Source of the DNA: Amoebophrya sp. A120
Taxonomy: Eukaryota; Sar; Dinophyceae; Syndiniales; Amoebophryaceae
Direction: 5' to 3'
Assembly (NCBI GenBank): GCA_905178155.1
Contig: CAJINV010000010.1
Location: 3,430,587 to 3,494,586, forward strand
Length of the DNA stretch: 64,000 nucleotides
The position numbers were made by a program, and so were the translations under genes. Positions 22,256 through 34,800 of this stretch are shown piece after piece (position 1 is the first letter of the stretch; every line of letters starts with the position of its first letter). A model generated the notes under the pieces. That model saw only the letters and a program-made list of their open reading frames with translations. It was not told the DNA's origin and did not search any database.

Positions 22256-25042
22256 TTACTGCCTCTCCCCGGCAAATACAACTTTGAACGGGTGTGGCTG
22301 CGATAGGATATCGTAGAGCCGCCTGTTCACTTTAAACGTGTCTTTTCCTTTCTTCGTTTCCTCGTTCTTATGTCCTGCTTGTTGTCCACCGATGAAGATG
22401 ACTTTTTTTGCCAAAACATCTTCACTGTGGTCTGGTGTCGCTTCTGCGCCTGCCTTTATTTTTTCCCCAGTGAAAGTGATTTCACTTCGAGCATCCTCGA
22501 TCGGAGAAGAACTCTTTTCATCAACCTCGGCGGCAACAAAGGTGGGCGAAAGCTTCCTTCTGGAGCTTACAGAACCAGCATCACACTCGTCCTCCGGAAC
22601 AGCGGTTTGATCTGCTTGCGTTTCCTTTTTCTCGTCCCAAAACTCCTTCTTTTTCCGAAATAAGCAGCAGAAAAAGGCACCCGTATTGCTGTAATGCGGC
22701 ATCAGGCGGGCGCATTTTCGGAGCTCCTTTTTGATCCAGCGGTGGTCTTCTACTTCGTTATTTTTACCTTCATGATCTACTCCTGCGATGCTTTTAGAAG
22801 TTGTACTTACCGGCCACATCGTCTCTCGGTACTTCTTATCAAATGCAAAAATGTCTGGGTCTGGAAGATTAGAACCTGTCATGCTAAATCTCAATGATGC
22901 AAAAATCTGTGTTGCGTAAGTAGCAAAAGCTGTCCGCTTTTGACCAAGTCGAGAGGGAGTTTCTCATGCAGGAAATGCATGATAGAGACCTCAAAGAATC
23001 TGTCATGCTGGGTCTCGCATTCCAGACCTCATGGGTCATGGAAAACCTGCATCACAAATCTTGGACTCTTCCAGACCCAGACATTTTTGCATTTGATACT
23101 TCTTTCTGTCCTCCTTCCCGAGCAGCTTCTGGGACTCCTGGTAAGAGGAAAGGACCGTGTAGGAGGTGGGGGCGTCTACTGTTGAGCTTCTGCCATTTGA
23201 TGTTCCATTTGCATTTGCCTTTTTTGGTTTTCCACCTCCGTCTGCTGGCAGAATTATTTTCTCTCTTTCCGCGACAACCGTCCAATCTTCCAGACCTCTG
23301 TGCATACGACAGGGTGCGACAATGCCGGATTTCGCACTGTCGTGCACGTCGACGACCTCTACACACCCTTTCGGTATTTTCCGCAGCACTGCCTGCACTA
23401 CGGCCTCGTTTTCTAGCGGATTCAGCGAGCACGTGGAGTAACAGAGAAGACCAGTAGTATCACTCGCCAGCAACTTCAACCCCCTGAGTAAAATCTGCAC
23501 CTGGAGCGAGTGTAATTGCTGTCCGAGAAAAGGGTTCCAGGATCTCCATTTCTCCTCGTATTTCCGCATGGTCCCGTCCCCGCTACAGGGCACATCTGCA
23601 ATGATCCGATCGAATTTCAACAAACTCGTTTTCCCAAAAAATTCGGGGAAAATCTGCGCTCGGTGGTTCGTTACAACCACATTCTTCGCGCCGAATTGCA
23701 CCCGCTTCGCCAGGGTGCCCGCCCGCTTCTGGTCAAACTCGTTGGCGAAGAGGAAGCCTGAGTTAGTCTTTTGAGGACCATGACGTTGCTGACCAGTAGT
23801 CGGGCAAGAAACCAATGAATCAGGAGTCGCTGATGTTGTAGTTGTACTAACATCCAAGATCCGTTCCAACGCCTGGCTGGTTTTCGACCCCGGGCTGGCG
23901 CAGAGGTCCAGCACCCGGTGCGATTTCTGGACGTTCAACAAAAACACCGGGAACATCGAGACGATCTCCTGGCGCTCGAGAACCTTATTTCTGTGCTTCT
24001 CCACCAACCACTTTTGGATCTCGGGGAAAAACTTCTGCATCGTCTTCGCATCGTAACACATCTGGAACGCGACGAGCTGCTTAGTTGGCACTGTAGCTGT
24101 TATTGCCTTTGCCGCCGCGGCGTCAGATGTTGAACCTTTAGAAGTTCTGGGAGCTGCTGTATTAGGTTGATGTTTACCTCGATGTACTAGTTCTCGTCGT
24201 CGCTCTTCCAACCCGAAGCGGAACTTCACCGGTTTTGGCACCGTGCGTCCGGTCGCTGTAATGTACGATGGTTCGAGAAAGTGTTTCTTGACCTCCAGCA
24301 ACGCCTTGCCCACCTCGGCTTTCTTCGATTCCAAAGACGAAAACCGGAAGGAAACGCAGATCGGCTGGTGGAGAAATTTGAAAAATTTCTGCCACTCCGT
24401 CCCGTCGTGGGCGAAGAGTTTCTGGTGCAAATGGTAGTACTCCGTGAAATTTTTGCCGATTTTTTCCTTTTCCAATTGGATCTCCCAATACTTTTCGTCC
24501 GTGAGGTAGGTTTCTTGGTCTTGATCAGCTGCACATCCAAATCCTTCGTAGGTGCTCTTTGCATCACGACAAGCTGCTGAAGCAGCTGTAGGCTTTGATA
24601 TTTTCGACACCACATACGCTTTCTCTTTTCCGCGGATGCTAACCCTGCCGTTGCGGCCGCCCGCTTTTCTTCTTGTTTTCCGGCGTGGACGATGTTGATG
24701 GACTTGAAGAACCGTACTGTTCTTACTAGCACTCCTCGTCGCAGCAGCCACTTGCGCGGTACCAGTTCCAGTACCGGTTGAACTTATAGCATTCGACTTC
24801 GTGGCGGCACTTTCATTTGGCCTCGTCCCGACTGTCTTGCTACACGACGGCTTCTTTCGACCATTTTCGCCCGAAAAGGATGAACAATCCTCGGTAGTTG
24901 TAACAAGCTTCCGCCGCTTGGCTGCCGGAAGAACTTCTACACTGGAATCCATAGTTCCAGTTCGTAGAGCTTGTTCAATATCCGGAGTGAAGTCCTCCGA
25001 TGCTGTCTTTTTCAATTCCGTTTCGCTCCCAGCACCTGCCAT
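22256..25042 (-). CDS. NSUN2: NSUN2/Trm4-type tRNA (cytosine-5)-methyltransferase, 839 aa
   Basis: Transfers a methyl group from S-adenosylmethionine to C5 of cytosines, chiefly in tRNA, in the nucleus. Seen: SAM-binding motif VLDLCASPGSKTSQ (about residue 375), DVPCSGDGTMRK with the release cysteine of the PC motif (about 486), and YSTCSLNPLENEAV with the catalytic cysteine of the TC motif (about 537). The upstream FTEYYHLHQKLF region and the later MPHYSNTGAFF match NSUN2 rather than other NSUN paralogues. The N-terminal ~130 residues are basic and low-complexity with KRRK clusters, possible nuclear targeting. A single introner (22837-23098) interrupts it. The stop TAA at 22256 overlaps a GTAAGT-like donor, and human NSUN2 continues further, so a spliced C-terminal extension is possible but was not found. 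Start ATG 25042. Confidence 0.92.
22837..23098. mobile_element. Introner, family A, in NSUN2 gene
   Basis: 262 bp, repeats CTTCT/CTTCT. Junction DRKK|YRETM, placed between the catalytic core and the NTGAFF motif. Confidence 0.93.
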
Positions 25043-25879
25043 CTTTTGTGTTTCTAAGTATATTGGTAGTTGTCCGACTCAATTCATTGCTTCAAAAACA
25101 TTAAAAAGGCGCGATGAGCATACTAAAAACTCTTTCTATAAGTTCAACAGCTGATAGCCATGCCCAACAAACCATCTGACTGCACGTGTACCTCGGACAA
25201 GAACTCTGAGTCATTGATTGATCCAATGGCAACAAAAATCGTCAACCAGTAATGAGATCATGATGGAACAGATTCACTTTTTATTCCAGTGCTGGCAAGA
25301 AGTTATGCCTGTTGATCCTGATCGAAAATAGATCCTGGGGCATGATAGATTCTAATTCTTCGCTCCTTCCCCATACAATTCCTTTTCCGAGGAACACCAT
25401 GACAAATAAATCCCCCTTCTGGGCGACATCGATCGCTGATCAATGCAGCATTTTTTTTTTCCAGCAACACCTGATCCAACCGGCCGATCGCACGAACGAC
25501 TAGAGCAAGGCAGCTGGTGGTGTTCTTAGAAGATTTCGTAGAACAAGATGACCAAGGAACAAGACGTGATGATCAATTATCCACCGTCAAGAAGTTTCAA
25601 ATCGTTTAATATTTTCCCTACACTTCTACAGCGTCGAGTCGATACCTTTTTACACTTTTCGGCAATTTGAACAAAATAAGAACCTCGGATTTTGAATTTT
25701 TCTCTTCCAATATTTTGTGGTTTTAATTTTGAAGATGAACCAAACTGAAGGTATCAAAAACTACTTTACATATTAATCTTTTCTCGTTGTGCATGCTTCC
25801 GGTAAAAATTGCTTTCAACATTATTGAAGACTCACATCCCTACTACTTAATTCAAACGGAAAAAGACGCTTCTCCATAC
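25043..25879. other. AT-rich intergenic stretch
   Basis: About 0.8 kb between the start of NSUN2 and the stop of the membrane-protein gene. No ORF or introner ends of note. Confidence 0.6.
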
Positions 25880-28800
25880 TCAGGCTGGTGCCGTCAACGA
25901 AGTCGAAGTCTCGGGAGGTCGTGTTGGCAATAAAGCAGGTTCGGAGGGGGCAACATCAACTTCGGCTGACGACAAACTTCTATTTTCATCTGCCGGCGAG
26001 GAGGTGGATGCTAGGTGTTGTATCGAGGCTTCGTCTGGACGTCCAGAGGGCAAAGTTGTAGGTGCGAGGAGCTCCTGCTGATGATGATGTTCATCTTGTG
26101 CGGCCTGCTGTTGTAGTTGTCGTGTTCTTATTTCTTCCTCCTCCAGCGTTGCTCCGTCCTTTGCGACGTCCGCATCATTGGTCGAGTGGTCCTCGTCCTG
26201 CCGCCCCCGCCTTCGCCTGTAATTTATTGTTCCTTTCCCGGAGAATCGCCGTCACGAGGCCCAGGTGCGGCGCCGCTTTCCGGTAGGCCGGCAACTCATC
26301 TTCGATTTTCGCAATGTTGCCCAACTTGTGCCCGGTTTCCGCCCTGCTGCTGCCCGCGTCTGTTCTTGCCTCCGCCGCTTCCTCCTCCATCGTCTTTACA
26401 TGCTCAGACAAAGTCTGAAAGTCCTCGCGCACACGGACGAGCGACCTGCCCCGCCAAATTTGGCTGTGCGCGTGCTTGGGCCGGCGGGAGAGATCTAGTA
26501 CCAGGGTGTTGGTGCGGAAATTGTGCTCGTTTTGCAAAGCGGCGCACGCCAAGTGCTGGATGTCGTGCATTCGGGTACTCAAAGATTCCAGCTGCTCCTG
26601 TAGCTCCGGATACGGCACCGAGTCCCAAAACGTGTGCAATTGGACCTCGGCGTCCTTCTTTGTGTAGAGGCTGGAACTGGGAAGCGCCTGCGCGTACTGC
26701 TCCACCAGGGGGCGCACCAGGACCATCTCCACGAACTCTTCGGTGTCCATATCTCCTGAGTCAAACGCGTGAAAGGCCCCGGTGTGGTTCACTTGCCACG
26801 AAGCCAGTAGCGGCAGCGCAAACACGCAGTAGCACAGCAGCAACTCGAATACAAAGGAGCACCGAGCCAGGTGGCGTCTACATTTTTCTTTCCGGAAAAA
26901 CCGTCTCTCCGCGGCCACCGCGTCCTCATCTTCCGAAATTTTTTTGTGTTCTGGCGAAAATAAATCCTGTTCTTCCTGATGCTCCGCACTGACTCTGTTT
27001 TCGATAACATCAGAAGTCCTCCTCCATTCAGGGCGAGCGCTAGAAGTTGCAGCAGGAGGCGGTGAATCATGTTGTTCTGAACGCGCCCTGAAAACGAATA
27101 AAACAAGCTGAAGGAAACTTAGCCCGACCCCAGACATATCAAATGCAAATATGTCTGGGTCTGGAAACTTGTAATGCTGGGCTGTGAGTAGTGAATGCTC
27201 TGTAACGTACAGGCAAGCATGAGAAATACTTGCGCGGCTTAGTGTAAGTGTTGCGTTTTTCGCATGACAAACTGCGTTTTTGGATGACAAGCAACAGGGT
27301 CTCTTCTTCCTTGGACACGCATCACAAGCTCTTCAGTCATGCCAGACAAGCATGACAAACCTTGTATCCTTCCAGACCCAGACATATTTGCATTTGATAA
27401 GACACAACGGCGACGCACAACACCAGGAGCCGCGCCCAAGTGATGGGTTCCCACGGCCGCGGCGAGGTTTGGTAATCCAGGCAACCCGAGTGCCACAGGT
27501 AGCCCCGGCGCGTGAGAAAATTGTCAAACAGATCCACCTATGAAATGTAAAAATGTCTGGGTCTGGAAGATCGCAGATTTTTGTCATGCTGTTTTTGCAT
27601 GACACGGAAGGTCTGGCATGGACGCCCTAGCATCACAGGTTTAGGTTACGCAATGCCTAATCCGCATGACAAATCCTCTATTCCGATGACAGAAAATGGG
27701 TAACTTTTGCTGCCTAAGCATGAGAGATTTCTGCGCGTTGTGAAATGCGCATCACAAGTTCGAATCTTTCCAGACCCAGACATATTTGCAATGCATACCA
27801 CCACGGTGGGGTCGGAGATGGCCGTGAGGTAGGTCAAGGGCATATGAAATGCAAATATGTGTGGGTCTGGAAGAATGCAGATTTTTATCATGCTGTTTTT
27901 GCATGACACAGAAGGTCTGTCATGGAAGCCCTAGCATCACAGATTTCGAGAACCTTCCGCCATGCCCAATCCGCATGACAAATCCTCCTTTTTGGTGACA
28001 GAAAATGCGCGCCTTTTGCTGCCTATGCATGAGAAATTTGTCTGTGTTGCGAAATTCGCATAACAAGTTCCAACCTTCCAGACCACCCAGATACATTAGC
28101 AATGCATACGGCACGTTCTCGCCCCAAAAGAGCTGCAGCCCCTCGAAAAGCACCAGCAGAGCACCCCCGGCCTGAGCGGAAAACGAGTGCAGCCGCCAAA
28201 AGACCTTCGCCGTGCGGGCCCGCGATCGCTTCCACCGGGTACTCTTGTTCTTGGTGCCAGCGTAAATTTGGTCTATCGAAGACCAGTATCAGCTGCAAAA
28301 GTGTGTGGGTCTCTGGAAGAATGCCAGACTTGTCCTGCAGGTTCTTTTCCATGACCCATGAGGTCTGGTATGTAGGACATAGCATGACAGATTCTGATGT
28401 GACAGTTCTATCATGCCTATCCTGCATGAGAACCTGCCTCTCGATTAGGTCAAAAGTGGGCAGCTTTTGGTAATCATGCAACGCAGATTCTTACATGATT
28501 CAGATTCAGCATGGCAAGTTGCTTTGTTCCAGACCCAGATGACATTATTGCATTTGATAACGAATCGGTCGGAATCACAAGAGAACAGCAGAAGGACGGG
28601 ACAATCAGCCAGATGGCACGCAGTATCAAAAGGGAAAATCCCCCCTCCCCATATCGAAAAGGAAATCTGTGATGCTGGGTCTGCGTACACAAATCAGATT
28701 TGTCTTGCAGTAGAGGACTCCACGCAGATCGCGAGCCTAGATAGGGGCCTTTTGGTGTAGGCGCGTAGCATGGTAGACGGCTGCCCCGTAGTCCTTACAG

Positions 28801-31800
28801 CATTTCAAATCGCCTGCATAGCGTGGCAGAGAGCCTGGACTTGCCTTCTAGCAAAACAGGCAAGATTTGTGGTCACAAATCTGCATCTCAAATTTTCAGA
28901 GGATACGTTTTCAATATGGGGAGAGGGGATTTTTTCTTGCAATACGCAGGCAAATTTCTTCCGGCGACGTCAGCTTCGGCAGCCCCGTATGAACTGCAAA
29001 AGTATCGCACTCGTCCAAATGCATGACAAATTCCCTCAGCATGAGAAATAAAATTTGTAATGCGGATTTACCTTGAGAAAAAAATTTGTAATGCTGCAAG
29101 ACTTGCATTCATACGAATACGATACTTTTGCGCAGCATACCCCGGATTGCCCCGCTCGCTCGCCTCCTCGGGCGCCGCCCATTGGCAGAAGGACCGGTAC
29201 GCGTGAAACGGGTACTGGTTCAGCAACGTGGCCACCATGTAGAGTACCAGGCACAGGGTAAAAATTTTGCCCTCGGCCGCTTCCGGGTTTTGGCACACGC
29301 TGGACAGTATGGATTGTAAAAAAGTCTGGGTCCTCTCCTGGAAACTTGTGATGCTGGGTGGCGTATCATGAAGAGGCCACAAATGCTGGCTCAGCATGGC
29401 AAGTTTCTGAGCTTGCTTCTAGGTTTTGCCTATTCTGCATGACAAACTGCGTTTCTGCATGACAGCAAAATGGGGCTCTTGGGAAACGTGCATGACAGAT
29501 TTAAGAGTCATGCCAGACTAGCACGAGGAATCTCGCAATCTCCCAGACCCAGACATTTTTGCATTTGATAGACAGCGTGCCGCTCCTCAGAAACCCTTTA
29601 GGCAGCTGCACCTCCTCGACCGGTCTTTCCTCGAAGCCCGGTGGCATAAAAACTGAGGTGTCGTCTTGCTTCTCCACTCCATCTCCGACTCCTTGGCTTA
29701 CAACAACTTCGCCCAGCAGCGAGGTGCCTTTCATCGTACTAGCATCATCTTTTGCGGTTGTTGATGATGCACCACCTGACTCGGCCGTCTGAACAACTTC
29801 CAGGTGGTGACCAAAAGTAGACTCCGCACGAGGACCTCCTTCGCGTTTCTTCAAAAGATCCTCCAGTTTATTCGGCGCTTTCGTTCTCTTCTTTGCGCGG
29901 CGGCCTGGCTCCTCAGTTCTTGTTTCCTCGTCAACATCGCTTGCACCACTCTGCAGGGCGGAGTCCGGAGCGTTCATACTCAGCACTGGTAAATCTTCGT
30001 CATCGACATGCGGCTCGTTTGTCGATTCACCCAGAAAGACACTGCCTTGACTGAAGCTCCCCTCCAGTCTGCTGCTGGTGCTCGTCTCGATGTCGTCGTG
30101 ATCGACGTCCACTGCAGCCTCACTCCCCTCTCCTCGTCTGCTCGCCGTTTTGATGTTCATCATATTTGAAGAAAGGTGACCTTGACCTCCACCCCGCCTG
30201 CTCTTGCGCACCAGCAGTTTCCGCACGATTGTTTCGGGAAAAAACACGAGCTTCCAGGGAAGCAAAGTCCCGAAAACCACGGCTGTATAACCCGCGACCA
30301 AGAGCAAGAACCCCAGCACCCCGTCCGTCCGCGTGGAACCGACGAAGGCGGACTATGGGAGCGTCAGGCTTGAAGTCAACGAAGTTGTTGAAATGATTTG
30401 CCATGCATAAAATGCAAGGCATGAAGTGCCTGTCTTGCCGGGATGGCAAGTGAGGCAGATTGTGAGCCTATCTAGGGTTTGGAATAGAGCTGCTAAAGGA
30501 GCATGACAGAAGCAGTATTCTGTGCCCAAACAGCATGACAAATTGGATCCGGGTGCTCCGAAAATTTGTCATGCGCCGCTTGATAAGTGGGCTTCCAACT
30601 GGTATCGGCTTTATGCATGACAAACTATTTCAACTCTGACGATTTCGATCCTGACACCCCCATACGGACAGCAGAAACCGGATCAGGCTGAGCGTGACCG
30701 CCCCGCACCACCGCACTCGCTGCAGCGCGTCGTGGAAAAAGTCGTGGTGCTGGTCCAGTTTGTCCTTCAACTGCGCGTATGGATTGCAAAAATGTCTGGG
30801 TCTGGAAACTTGTAATGCTAAAAGTGAATGGCACACGCACTGCAATACGCAGCCACGCATGACAAATTTTTTGGCTCCTATCCCAAAGAAAAAAGCCGAC
30901 AGGTCAGAAAAAAAATAATTAAATAATAATTGTTATCGTCAACAATAAAAGCAAAACAAAACAACAAAAAAAATTGCCGCCATACCATGCGGATTAGCTT
31001 CAGGACAGATCAGCAATCCGCGCGAATCATGGTGGGGCTGCTATTGTCAACAATAAAAGCAAAACAAAACAACAAGAATAAACTGCCGCCATACCATTCG
31101 GATTAGCTTCAGGACAGATCAGCAACCCGCGCGAATCAGGGCGGGACGGCGATCGCCCGCTTTTTTTATTTTTGCGACGAATTTCGCCCATTCGCGCCAT
31201 ACCGTGCGGGCTGGGTTTCGTAGGGGGTTGCCGGTTTCGCCAATCCGCACGCCACGGCGCCCGCAGTCGGTTTTGCGGCTTTTTGCAGATTTTCCATGTT
31301 CGCGCCATAGCGTGCGGGCTGGCTATCTGGCGAAGCTGCCGGCTTCGCGAATCCGCACGGCACGGCGGTCGCAGTTAGTTTTTTAAATTTTGGCGAGTTT
31401 TCTTTGTTTCGCGCCATACCGTGCGGGCTGGGCTTCGTACGGGGTTGCCGGCTTCGCCAATCCGCACGGCACGGCGTCCGCCGTCGGTTTTGCGACTTTT
31501 TGCAAATTTTTGCTGTTCGCGCCATAGCGTGCGGGCTGGCTTTCTGGCGAAGCTGCCGGCTTCGCAAATCCGCATGGCGAGGCGGCCGCGGTTAGTTTTG
31601 TGAATTTTGGCGATTTTTTTCCTTTCGCGCCATACCGTGCGGGCTGGGCTTCATAAGAGGTCGCCGGCTTCGCCAATCCGCACGGCACGGCGCCCGCAGT
31701 CGGTTTTGGGACTTTTGGCGAATTTTCTTTGTTCGCGCCATACCGTGCTGCTGGCTTTCTGGCGAAGCTGCCGGCTTCGCGAATCCGCACGGCACGGCGG

Positions 31801-34800
31801 CCGCAATTAATTTTGTAAATTTTGTCGGGCTTGTTCCTTTCGCGCCATACCGTGCGGGCTGGCCTTCGGGCGAAGTTGCCGGCTTCGCGCATCCGCATGG
31901 AACGGCGGCCGCAATTAGTTTTGCGAATTTTGGCGAGTTTTTTGCCTTCACGCCATACCGTGCGGGCTGGCGGTCGCAAGAGGGTGCCGGCGTCGCGAAT
32001 CCGCACGGCACGGCGATCGCAATTATCGCTTCAAAATAGGAAGGCAGGAGCTTGGAAACCGTCGAAGGCTTTGCCAGCTTTGCGAAAGTTCCCGAATGTT
32101 CGGAGTCGCCGGATTCAGAGGCGGCGAGGCGTCAAACCCTCGCCAAGCTTTTCAACATTTGGGAATGCCAAAAATGCGACCCCCTCCTCTATCTGCGGAA
32201 GCTGGCGCACTTAAAGCAAATTGCTCCCGCTTCTGGTAATTTTTGCCGAGTTCGTCCGCGGATACTTTCGAAGGCTCGGAATCGCTTCAAAATAGGCAGG
32301 CAGGAGCCTGGGAGCTGTCGGAGGCTTTGCCAGCTTTGCGAATATTCCCGAATATTCGGAATCGCCGGAATCAGAGGCGGCGAGACGTCAAACCCTCGCC
32401 AAGTTTTTCAACGCTTGGGAATGCCAAAAATGCGACCCCCGCCTCTATCTGCGGAAACTGGCATCCTTAAAGTAAGTGGCTTCCTCTTCTTCTGGAAACT
32501 TTTGCCCGCCGAGTGTGTCCGCGGATCCTTTCGAATATTCGGAATCGCTTCAAAATAGGCAGGCAGGAGTTTGGAAATTGTCGAAGGTTTTGCCAGCTTT
32601 TCGAATGTTCTCGAATCCTCGGAATCGCCGGAATCAGAGGCGGCGAGGCTTCAAATCCTTGCCAAGTTTTTCAACAATTGGGAATGCCAAAAATGCGACC
32701 CCCGCCTCTATCTGCGGAGGCTGACATACTCAAAGCAAATTACTTCCTCTGCTGGGAATTTTTGCCGAGTTCGTCCGCGGATACTTTCGAATATTCGGAA
32801 TCGCTTCAAAATAGGCAGGCAGGAGTTTGGAAACTGTCGAAGGTTTTGCCAGCTTTTCGAATATTCTCGAATATTCGGAATCGCCGGAATCAGAGGCGGC
32901 GAGACTTCAAATCCTTGCCAAGTTTTTCAACAATTGGGAATGCCAAAAGTGCGACCCCCGCCTCTATCTGCGGAGGCTGACATACTCAAAGCAAATTACT
33001 TCCTCTGCTGGGAATTTTTGCCGAGTTCGTCCGCGGATACTTTCGAATATTCGGAATCGCTTCAAAATAGGCAGGCAGGAGTTTGGAAACTGTCGAAGGT
33101 TTTGCCAGCTTTTCGAATATTCTCGAATATTCGGAATCGCCGGAATCAGAGGCGGCGAGACTTCAAATCCTTGCCAAGTTTTTCAACAATTGGGAATGCC
33201 AAAAATGCGACCCCCGCCTCTATCTGCGGAGGCTGACATACTCAAAGCAAATTACTTCCTCTGCTGGGAATTTTTGCCGAGTTCGTCCGCGGATACTTTC
33301 GAATATTCGGAATCGCTTCAAAATAGGCAGGCAGGAGTTTGGAAACTGTCGAAGGTTTTGCCAGCTTTTCGAATATTCTCGAATATTCGGAATCGCCGGA
33401 ATCAGAGGCGGCGAGACTTCAAATCCTTGCCAAGTTTTTCAACAATTGGGAATGCCAAAAATGCGACCCCCGCCTCTATCTGCGGAGGCTGACATACTCA
33501 AAGCAAATTACTTCCTCTGCTGGGAATTTTTGCCGAGTTCGTCCGCGGATACTTTCGAATATTCGGAATCGCTTCAAAATAGGCAGGCAGGAGTTTGGAA
33601 ACTGTCGAAGGTTTTGCCAGCTTTTCGAATATTCTCGAATATTCGGAATCGCCGGAATCAGAGGCGGCGAGACTTCAAATCCTTGCCAAGTTTTTCAACA
33701 ATTGGGAATGCCAAAAATGCGACCCCCGCCTCTATCTGCGGAGGCTGACATACTCAAAGCAAATTACTTCCTCTGCTGGGAATTTTTGCCGAGTTCGTCC
33801 GCGGATACTTTCGAATATTCGGAATCGCTTCAAAATAGGCAGGCAGGAGTTTGGAAACTGTCGAAGGTTTTGCCAGCTTTTCGAATATTCTCGAATATTC
33901 GGAATCGCCGGAATCAGAGGCGGCGAGACTTCAAATCCTTGCCAAGTTTTTCAACAATTGGGAATGCCAAAAATGCGACCCCCGCCTCTATCTGCGGAGG
34001 CTGACATACTCAAAGCAAATTACTTCCTCTGCTGGGAATTTTTGCCGAGTTCGTCCGCGGATACTTTCGAATATTCGGAATCGCTTCAAAATAGGCAGGC
34101 AGGAGTTTGGAAACTGTCGAAGGTTTTGCCAGCTTTTCGAATATTCTCGAATATTCGGAATCGCCGGAATCAGAGGCGGCGAGACTTCAAATCCTTGCCA
34201 AGTTTTTCAACAATTGGGAATGCCAAAAATGCGACCCCCGCCTCTATCTGCGGAGGCTGACATACTCAAAGCAAATTACTTCCTCTGCTGGGAATTTTTG
34301 CCGAGTTCGTCCGCGGATACTTTCGAATATTCGGAATCGCTTCAAAATAGGCAGGCAGGAGTTTGGAAACTGTCGAAGGTTTTGCCAGCTTTTCGAATAT
34401 TCTCGAATATTCGGAATCGCCGGAATCAGAGGCGGCGAGACTTCAAATCCTTGCCAAGTTTTTCAACAATTGGGAATGCCAAAAATGCGACCCCCGCCTC
34501 TATCTGCGGAGGCTGACATACTCAAAGCAAATTACTTCCTCTGCTGGGAATTTTTGCCGAGTTCGTCCGCGGATACTTTCGAATATTCGGAATCGCTTCA
34601 AAATAGGCAGGCAGGAGTTTGGAAACTGTCGAAGGTTTTGCCAGCTTTTCGAATATTCTCGAATATTCGGAATCGCCGGAATCAGAGGCGGCGAGACTTC
34701 AAATCCTTGCCAAGTTTTTCAACAATTGGGAATGCCAAAAATGCGACCCCCGCCTCTATCTGCGGAGGCTGACATACTCAAAGCAAATTACTTCCTCTGC

